From Bacillus sp. 103mf (GTDB lineage: Bacteria; Bacillota; Bacilli; Bacillales; Bacillaceae_G), in the NCBI RefSeq assembly GCF_900116295.1, contig NZ_FPAF01000003.1, positions 1 to 64,000 of the forward strand: a DNA stretch of 64,000 bases, given 5' to 3'. A program made the position numbers and the translations under genes. Positions 56,514 to 64,000 of this stretch are shown one piece after another (positions within the stretch are counted from its first letter, which is position 1; each line of letters begins with the position of its first letter). The notes under the pieces were generated by a model. The model saw only the letters and a program-made list of their open reading frames with translations, had not been told where the DNA came from and did not search any database.

Positions 56514-58163
56514 TTACCACAATTTAAACCCTTTCGAACCAGGCGGGGCATTTTGGATCATATCTATAAACGGAATCGTGTACGCGAATAAAATAAGCAG
56601 TGCTGTAATGCCGAGCCATAGTTTCCAATTCTCGAAGATAATTGGTGGTTGATCAGATGCATCAGATACTTCTGCAACCGGAAATTCAGTATGGCCTTTT
56701 GGAGCGAAGAAAGCAAGGTCTAAGAAAATAATGATAGCTAAAATAATGCCGACAAATAAAATCGTGCCGCCAACTGCTTGGGCAATTTGATATGGTATCC
56801 ATTCAACTGCTTGCGGTGCATTGCCGTATGTGGAAAAAGAAGAGCGACGCGGAGCTCCTAATAATCCAGCAAAGTGCATCCCAGCGGACATAAATAGCAT
56901 TCCAAGTGTCCATACGCAAGTTTGAATCATCGCAAGGCGATTCATTTCTTTTGTCATAACACGTCCTGTTAAGTGGGGGATCAGCCAATAGCCAATGCCG
57001 AAGAATGTTAGTACGACAGATGTGGCCAACGTTAAATGAAAATGTCCTGTTATCCAAATTGTATTGTGAACCACTTGGTTTAATTGATGACTTGCATTCA
57101 CTAGCCCGCCTGCTCCTGCTGGAATAAACATAAGCATTCCAACGAACGGTGCAAAGAACCTTGCATCGGACCATGGAAGCATACGTAGCCAGCCGAATAG
57201 GCCAGTTGCTCCTTTTGAACGTCCATATTGTTCAAATGATGCAAATAGAGAGAATGCAGTCATTAATGATGGGATGATAACCATGAATGTTAAGACAACT
57301 TGTAAGTATTTCCACCCTGGGTCAATACCTGGTTCTGTTAATTGGTGATGGAATCCAACTGGAACGGAAAACAATAAGAATAAAATAAATGATAAACGAG
57401 CGAGAGAATCACTAAAAATTTTTCCACCAATAATTTTTGGGATAATGACATACCATGCCATGTAGGCAGGAAGAAGCCAAAAATAGACGAGTGGATGGCC
57501 GAAGTACCAGAATAATGTTCGGCTAACAAGAACATCAATTTTATCAACAATGCCTAAGCTCCAAGGAATGAATTGTACGAGTGCTGTTGCAGCGACGCCA
57601 AGAGTTGCAACGAGCCAAAGTAGCATTGTAATAACGGCCATAAAGCTTAGTAAGGGACCAACTTTTCCTTTATTGTGTTTTTTCCATGTGTGATAGTGAG
57701 CAAACATTGCAAAACCGCTAAACCAACTACCGACAATAACGAGGGTAAGACCGATGTAAAAACCAGGATGAGCTTTTAACGGAGCATAAAATGTATAGAG
57801 AACGGTAGCCTTATTTAATAGTATAAAAACAGCAGTAATGGCGGTCCCGATTGTCATAAGCCAAAACCCAATCCAACCTACCCTGCGCACTCCTTTTGAA
57901 AGAGTGCCTGTTGTTTTGCTCATACAAGCAAATAAAAAACCTATAATAAAAAATGTTGTTAATACGAGTCCTAGTAATACGCCGTGTGTTGTTAACACTT
58001 GATAATAACCGATTCCAGCTGGAAGATTAAACTTTCCAGATCGGACAAGTACTTGCAATAACCCGCATCCCCCCCCTAAGAATAGAGCGATAAATGCAAC
58101 ATGTATATGAGCCATTGCTAATTTTGCATCTCGTTTACTTATTTTATCTTGCAGTGCAATCAT
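56514..58163 (-). CDS. cbaA: ba3-type cytochrome c oxidase subunit I
   Basis: 549-aa heme-copper oxidase subunit with about 13 membrane helices. Low-spin heme His is in LTTHGVLLG, the CuB site in YFGHPLVYFWLLPAY (His-Tyr pair) and FHHQLTEPG, and the heme histidines in ITGHFHLTLA. The PLVY variant in place of PEVY and the small subunit II point to the ba3 (B family) class, as in Thermus. The start at 58163 is behind GAGGTGA; the longer frame is rejected. It overlaps cbaB by 4 bp. Confidence 0.95.
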   Translation of the reverse strand: MIALQDKISKRDAKLAMAHIHVAFIALFLGGGCGLLQVLVRSGKFNLPAGIGYYQVLTTHGVLLGLVLTTFFIIGFLFACMSKTTGTLSKGVRRVGWIGFWLMTIGTAITAVFILLNKATVLYTFYAPLKAHPGFYIGLTLVIVGSWFSGFAMFAHYHTWKKHNKGKVGPLLSFMAVITMLLWLVATLGVAATALVQFIPWSLGIVDKIDVLVSRTLFWYFGHPLVYFWLLPAYMAWYVIIPKIIGGKIFSDSLARLSFILFLLFSVPVGFHHQLTEPGIDPGWKYLQVVLTFMVIIPSLMTAFSLFASFEQYGRSKGATGLFGWLRMLPWSDARFFAPFVGMLMFIPAGAGGLVNASHQLNQVVHNTIWITGHFHLTLATSVVLTFFGIGYWLIPHLTGRVMTKEMNRLAMIQTCVWTLGMLFMSAGMHFAGLLGAPRRSSFSTYGNAPQAVEWIPYQIAQAVGGTILFVGIILAIIIFLDLAFFAPKGHTEFPVAEVSDASDQPPIIFENWKLWLGITALLILFAYTIPFIDMIQNAPPGSKGFKLW

Positions 58164-58633
58164 TTCTCGGTCACCTCTACTTTCGCGCTCATCATATGAT
58201 GGCCAGTACCACAATATTCATTACATACGATTAAATACTCACCAGCTTTTTGAAACACTTGAGAAGCTGTGCTCACATAGCCGGGCTCAACCATCATATT
58301 CACATTTGTTCCCGCGATTTCAAAGCCATGTACAACATCTTTCGTCGCGACAACAAAGTCAACTTTGGCTCCTTTTGGGACTTTAATGACATTTGGTGTA
58401 AAGGAAAATGCTTGTGAGACAATTGTTACTTGATAATGATCTTTACCAACCTGTTTTACACCAGGATGATCAAAGGGAGCAGTCGCATTTACTTTTTCTG
58501 GATCGATTGTCGTTAAGCAGCTAGGTGGCTGGTTTCCCATATAAAATGCGCTTACTCCAATTACAGCTAAAAATACAAATAATGAACCAACACCGAAAAT
58601 GAGCCAAATTTTTTCATACTTATGCAAGTGCAT
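58160..58633 (-). CDS. cbaB: ba3-type cytochrome c oxidase subunit II
   Basis: 157-aa subunit with one N-terminal helix (about 9-31) and an external cupredoxin domain. The CuA ligands are visible: the His in VVHGFEI near residue 107 and the CNEYCGTGHHMM motif near 137-148. It passes electrons from cytochrome c to subunit I. Overlaps cbaA (ATGA). Confidence 0.95.
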   Translation of the reverse strand: MHLHKYEKIWLIFGVGSLFVFLAVIGVSAFYMGNQPPSCLTTIDPEKVNATAPFDHPGVKQVGKDHYQVTIVSQAFSFTPNVIKVPKGAKVDFVVATKDVVHGFEIAGTNVNMMVEPGYVSTASQVFQKAGEYLIVCNEYCGTGHHMMSAKVEVTEK

Positions 58634-58663
58634 ATCCCATCTCCCCCTTGTTTCTGAGTAACA

Positions 58664-58810
58664 CTACAATCGATTTAAAAAAATTTGATATACACTAAAC
58701 CATGTGAAGATTAAAAAGAAACCAAGTAAAAAAACAAAAATTAATGTACCTTTGAGTGAACTCTCCTTTTGTTTTCTCTTCACTGATTGTTGTAAATTAC
58801 GTTCTCCCAT
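58664..58810 (-). CDS. Small oxidase subunit (subunit IIa-like)
   Basis: A 48-residue protein: a polar basic N-terminus (MGERNLQQSVKRKQKESS) followed by one membrane helix (about 20-41). It starts at 58810 behind AAGGAGGGAG and precedes cbaB by 30 bp in the same direction. ba3-type oxidases have a single-helix subunit IIa; the small open frame here matches in size, topology and place. It was found by reading the gap; assignment is inference. Confidence 0.65.
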   Translation of the reverse strand: MGERNLQQSVKRKQKESSLKGTLIFVFLLGFFLIFTWFSVYQIFLNRL

Positions 58811-59080
58811 GTGTTCTCCCTCCTTGAGAAAGTGAATCTTATATTTTTATCATACGAAAGATTCGGACAATTTCCATATCGCCAGCGTGGCTTTCAAAAA
58901 TTGTTCATTGATATAATTAAAACTATGTTCATGATGAAAAGTTGATAAATCATGATTCATTACCGATTTTGTAATGGTTAAATGTGAAAAAAATGTGAAG
59001 TGAATGTTGGATTTGCGATTTTATTAAGGAAATTATAGAAATACAAATTAAAAAATCGACATAAAAATCCTCTTTCCTTT
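58811..59080. other. Promoter region of the cba operon
   Basis: About 270 bp of AT-rich DNA without a gene. It must contain the minus-strand promoter of the cytochrome oxidase genes. No convincing operator can be named by eye. Confidence 0.4.
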
Positions 59081-59262
59081 TAGGCGGACGAGAGCATCTG
59101 GCCATGCATAGAAACGATCAGGGCTTTTTTCTACCACATGCAAGGTTTCAAACAAAAGGAGAAAGTAAGTAGCGGTCATGTTGTATTCTGCGTAGCAGCG
59201 ACTTATAAAGAAAAGCGGAAGCGGCTCGCTCAGAACAAGAGGGGGATGGAGCTAGACAAAGA
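59081..59262 (-). repeat. Composite intergenic repeat, copy 4 (inverted)
   Basis: Reverse complement of copies 1 and 2: on the plus strand it runs from the tail (GGACGAGAGCATCTGGCCATGCATAG) to the head (AAGAAAAGCGGAAGCGGCTC, then AACAAGAGGGGGATGGAGC). The head is cut after about 60 bp, so only half of the 123-bp unit is present. Confidence 0.82.
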
Positions 59263-59363
59263 TGTTGAAAATGGTGAATGATTATTATGGAATGGAAGGG
59301 GTTGCAAAAATCGAACAAAATTGGTCTGTAATGAATTTTTGTACGTGTTTTTTTAGGAAATGC

Positions 59364-59392
59364 TTTTCAAAGTGAAAAATGTACGTTATAAT
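59364..59392 (+). promoter_or_regulatory. Promoter of the xpt-pbuX operon
   Basis: TTTTCA (59364-59369) and TATAAT (59387-59392) with a 17-bp spacer, about 30 bp before the riboswitch aptamer. Confidence 0.6.
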
Positions 59393-59420
59393 CCTTCTAT
59401 AAAATGAAATAAGTTAGCAA

Positions 59421-59591
59421 CACTCATATAATCGCAGGGATATGGCCTGCAAGTTTCTACCGAGGTACCGTAAATGCTTCGACTATGAGTGAGGACGAAT
59501 ATACTGCTATAGTTGCATTCTTTTTTTGCGAGGCTCCAAAAGCACGTCTCTCACTTGTATTGGGTGAAGGCTGCTTTTGGAGTTTTTTATT
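59421..59591 (+). ncRNA. Guanine riboswitch of xpt-pbuX with terminator
   Basis: The purine aptamer spans 59422-59490: P1 ACTCATA / TATGAGT, and the conserved core blocks TATAATCGC, GATATGGC, GTTTCTACC and CCGTAAATG. The base that pairs with the ligand is C59483 (GACTATG), so it should sense guanine/hypoxanthine and not adenine. The expression platform is the terminator CTCCAAAAGCA / TGCTTTTGGAG (59534-59582) with six T. Guanine binding is expected to stop transcription. Confidence 0.95.
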
Positions 59592-59598
59592 TGCATAA

Positions 59599-61538
<1,940 letters not shown>

Positions 61539-61689
61539 ACGGATTAAATAATATATCTTTATCCAACATATTGCCGTCTAAAATATGTTAAAACGTCGTC
61601 TGTATTTTCTTTCCTTTTGGAATGAATTTAGAGGTAGCGTTTTTTATGAAAAGAAAAAGAATTAGTGTTCGTGTTGTTGAACTAACAGG

Positions 61690-61725
61690 TGCGTTTCTAC
61701 AATAAGTGGAGACGCATTTTTCTTA
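61690..61725 (+). terminator. Hairpin after pbuX, possible terminator
   Basis: TGCGTTTCTAC pairs imperfectly with GTGGAGACGCA and is followed by TTTTTCTT. It is about 150 bp after the pbuX stop. Confidence 0.5.
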
Positions 61726-61820
61726 TTGTGCTAATGTGGCAGGTTGGTGGAAGAAAGACAAAGGATAATTCAAGTGTAAAATAGAAAACAGGGATATGAT
61801 AACAGAGGTGGGATATAGTG

Positions 61821-62066
61821 ATGGAAAGACATTTTAAAGAGGCACATCATTTTTGCAGTAAGAATAGAAAAGATTTAGAAAAGGATATCATATGTGGTTG
61901 CTTTTATTGTTTAAAAATATTTATTCCCACTGAAATTGATGAGTGGTGGGATGATGAAGATACAGCAGTTTGCCCTTATTGTGGAATTGATTCTGTTATA
62001 GGGGAGAGTTCTGGATTTCCAATCACAAAATTGTTTTTAAAAGGAATGCATAAGGAGTGGTTTTAG
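61821..62066 (+). CDS. Small zinc-ribbon-like cytoplasmic protein
   Basis: 81-aa protein with two CxxC pairs, CFYC near residue 27 and CPYC near 51, separated by an acidic EIDEWWDDED loop. The pairs suggest a zinc ribbon. ATG 61821 follows GAGGTGGG. Similar small proteins occur in Bacillus accessory regions, but I know no function. Confidence 0.72.
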   Translation: MERHFKEAHHFCSKNRKDLEKDIICGCFYCLKIFIPTEIDEWWDDEDTAVCPYCGIDSVIGESSGFPITKLFLKGMHKEWF

Positions 62067-62561
62067 TATACAGGCTTGTTAACTACTAACAGCTGATTGT
62101 TGCTTAGAAGCTATTATTTCACTAACGGGTGCAAGAGTTGAACAACAAATCTTAAAGGACTTGATACTCTCCAAGTCCTTTTTCCTGTCTATTAGAACCA
62201 CTTCGGAAGCATAGCGGAGGTCAATAAAGCACACACGCCCACAGATGCTCAAAATGGCTCGTGGAGGCGTTTTAAGAGGTATCTCCTCTCTTTATATAAG
62301 TTATGCTTAGCATCATGTAAGCCTAAATCATTGCTTATATAATGCTGTTAATCTACTATTTATTGAGTAATTCAAGTTCATATAAACAAAAAAGGTAAAT
62401 AAACCCCGTTTTAAATATATAGTATGAAAGAATATACTTAAATTAATGAGCAAGATAGTTGAATAAGAAATATTAACTTATATGATATGTTAATTTTAAA
62501 TAAATTGATAATCAAATTCAGATAAGTACTACCACCAATTAAGATGTAGGGGCGATTCAAA
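62067..62561. other. Noncoding stretch with hairpins and possible remnants
   Basis: No intact gene. A terminator-like hairpin AAGGACTTG / CAAGTCCTT with five T lies at 62155-62184. An ACTAACGGGTGC motif near 62121 also occurs in related form near 61681 and 63252. CTTATATAA occurs near 62289 and 62334 around ATGCTTAGCATC. The rest is AT-rich. Confidence 0.45.
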
Positions 62562-63236
62562 ATGGATAACTGGAGAAATAATACGATTTGGTTTGAGCAA
62601 ATACCAGATAATCTTCACGCTTACTTAAACTTAAAAGAAGTTAAATTTAATGAGATGAATCATGAAAATATTGAATATTTAACTCTTTGGTATCACAAAA
62701 GTAAATTACATAATTTAGTTGATTTATCTATTCCAGAAAGTCTTCTCTATCTCGATTTAACTTGGGCGAATATACATAATTTCATCGGAATAGAAAAATT
62801 GACTAATTTAAAGAGGCTAGAATTACACTATTGTACTAAATTACAAACTGATTCTGGTTTGTGTGGATTAGCAGATACGCTAGAACATTTACATATTAAT
62901 CAATCAAAAAACTTCGTCCCAAATGAGGATTTATTCTCTTTGAAAAACCTTCGAGTTCTTCGCCTTAATTCTTGCGGTAATCTGGAGAATTTGCATTTTT
63001 TAAATCAATTTCCTAAGCTAATTGAATTTCGATTTGTTGATACTAATGTGTTAGATGGAGACTTATCACCAATATTAGACCATCCAACAATCCGAAGTGT
63101 AGGCTTTCTAAACAAGAGACATTACAATATTAAAGATGATAAGATGGATGCTATGTTAAAGGATAAAAATGGTGGAGAAAAATTTGAAACTGCTATCAAG
63201 TTTGGAAAATATGAGACTTTTAGATATATTTATTAA
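62562..63236 (+). CDS. Leucine-rich-repeat protein of unknown function
   Basis: 224-aa soluble protein. From about residue 60 to 150 there are four or more leucine-rich repeats (SLLYLDLTWANI, NLKRLELHYC, TLEHLHINQS, NLRVLRLNSC) and the N-terminus is unlike any domain I recognise. ATG 62562 is behind AGGGGCG. The leader GGCGATTCAAAATGG is nearly the same as that of the next gene. Small LRR proteins near Imm genes can be immunity proteins; this is inference. AT-rich compared with the core. Confidence 0.72.
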   Translation: MDNWRNNTIWFEQIPDNLHAYLNLKEVKFNEMNHENIEYLTLWYHKSKLHNLVDLSIPESLLYLDLTWANIHNFIGIEKLTNLKRLELHYCTKLQTDSGLCGLADTLEHLHINQSKNFVPNEDLFSLKNLRVLRLNSCGNLENLHFLNQFPKLIEFRFVDTNVLDGDLSPILDHPTIRSVGFLNKRHYNIKDDKMDAMLKDKNGGEKFETAIKFGKYETFRYIY

Positions 63237-63339
63237 CTAAATTTGTTATTAAACTAACGGGACAGGTTTGTTGGAGAAGAACAATCGATTATTATAATTA
63301 ATTATTAAGGTAGTATCTAGTCCTTAAGGGGGATTCAAA

Positions 63340-64000
63340 ATGGCTAAAGAAAAATCTAAAAACGCAGTATCAATAGGAGATATCTTTGCAGTAAATTTAC
63401 CAGATGGTAGATATGGGGCAATAAGAGTTGCTGACCACATAGACAATTCTTATCTTATTATTACAACACCATATATCGGAACAGAAATTCCATCTATTAG
63501 AAATGAACTTTTAGGTAATATCCTTCTTCAGAATCGTTTTTTTATGATAATAGCCGTGCATTAATTTGGGTTGATGGAAAAGCACCTAAAGAGGTTATTT
63601 ACATTGGGAATATTCCTTTGACGAATAATAAAGGAAAAATAATATGTAACTCATTCAGTGGGAAATGGGACAATTTTGTTGGAATGGAAGCCTTTTTAGA
63701 GTGGCGATGGGAATATGATAGAGAAAACTTTGAGAAAGAAATTGGGGAAGAAGAAAAAAGAATTAAAGAAGAATATGATAGTAAACCTCAAAAACCTAAA
63801 AAAGTGATGCAGGATAAAGCCTTTTGGTCAATTATTTCCCTACTTAATTTTAATGAAAATGATGAAGAAAAAGTAATAGAACCTGCTGTAAATGCACTGG
63901 CTAAAATGAGTGTAAAGGATATAAAACAATTTGAAGAAGCATTGTCATATAAACTATATTTATTAGACACTAAAGAACACGCTAAAAACATAGGGGAATA
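63340..64000 (+). pseudogene. Imm26-like / DUF4240 fusion with frame break, cut by window edge
   Basis: The first frame (63340-63564) codes for 74 residues that begin like an Imm26 immunity domain (IGDIFAVNLPDGRYGAIRVADH). It runs into TTTTTTT (63537-63543) and stops soon after. The following frame, shifted by -1, is open to the window end and continues as ALIWVDGKAPKEVIYIGNIPL and then a DUF4240-like part (FWSIISLLNF, MSVKDIKQFEEALSYKLYLL). One more T would restore a single frame. It may be a pseudogene, a homopolymer error, a phase switch or -1 frameshifting. Start: ATG behind AAGGGGG. Confidence 0.7.

Noticed and set aside
62280-62345. Possible site-specific recombination site (CTTATATAA pair)
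   Set aside because: Only two short AT-rich matches and no recombinase gene within the window; support is too weak to call it an attachment site.

Overview
The window looks like a chromosomal segment of a Bacillus cereus-group bacterium, possibly a divergent member such as B. cytotoxicus. The evidence is low GC, strong Bacillus ribosome binding sites with frequent TTG/GTG starts, sporulation genes (spoIVA, cotD, ypjB, an SspM-like SASP), bacillithiol genes, and a gene order that follows the B. subtilis yphE-to-pbuX region almost gene for gene. It also carries intergenic repeats of the kind known from the B. cereus group. The species call is inference; the genus-level call is firm.

Layout. 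1-5.9 kb: yphE, yphF, spoIVA, hup (HU), folE, hepS, menG. 6.0-13.5 kb: hepT and ndk, then an amplified intergenic repeat, then the chorismate/aromatic operon aroC-aroB-aroH-hisC and aroA. The trp genes, tyrA, mtrB and cheR that B. subtilis has in this stretch are absent. 13.5-22.4 kb: ypiA, ypiB, ypiF, the menaquinol:cytochrome c reductase genes qcrABC, ypjA, a DUF1461 membrane protein, ypjB, a YugP-type zinc peptidase and a cysteine-free family-4-like uracil-DNA glycosylase. 22.4-24.8 kb: a small accessory patch on the minus strand with two paralogous multi-pass membrane proteins of unknown function and a structured spacer. 24.8-31.4 kb: ypjC (minus strand), then ypjD-dapB-mgsA-bshB1-bshA-cca-birA, tightly packed and overlapping. 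31.6-33.9 kb: panBCD behind a structured leader that resembles the pan RNA motif and overlaps an intrinsic terminator. 34-41 kb: dinG, ypmA, tseB (ypmB), aspB, dnaD, nth, ypoC (asnS is not between aspB and dnaD). 41-44.3 kb: ponA and recU on the minus strand. 44.4-49.5 kb: yppC, an SspM-like SASP, yppD, yppE, yppF, yppG, a tiny membrane peptide, cotD, ypsA, gpsB. 49.5 kb: RNase P RNA (rnpB). 50-55.2 kb: rlmL-like ypsC, a 61-aa protein, the helicase ypvA and the M32 carboxypeptidase ypwA. 55.4-58.8 kb: a DUF2262 protein and a ba3-type cytochrome oxidase (cbaA, cbaB and a 48-aa small subunit, minus strand). 59.4-61.5 kb: guanine riboswitch, xpt, pbuX. 61.8 kb to the end: an accessory tail with a small zinc-ribbon protein, a leucine-rich-repeat protein and an Imm26-DUF4240 fusion whose frame breaks at a run of seven T.

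How the genes work together. The core is housekeeping and sporulation: menaquinone synthesis (hepS, menG, hepT) supplies the quinone used by QcrABC; aroC-B-H-hisC-aroA make chorismate and aromatic amino-acid precursors; dapB serves lysine and cell-wall synthesis; panBCD make pantothenate; bshB1/bshA make bacillithiol; ponA, gpsB and tseB act in cell-wall growth; xpt/pbuX salvage xanthine under guanine control. The less ordinary content lies in the repeats, the panB leader, the unknown membrane pair and the immunity-like genes at the right edge.
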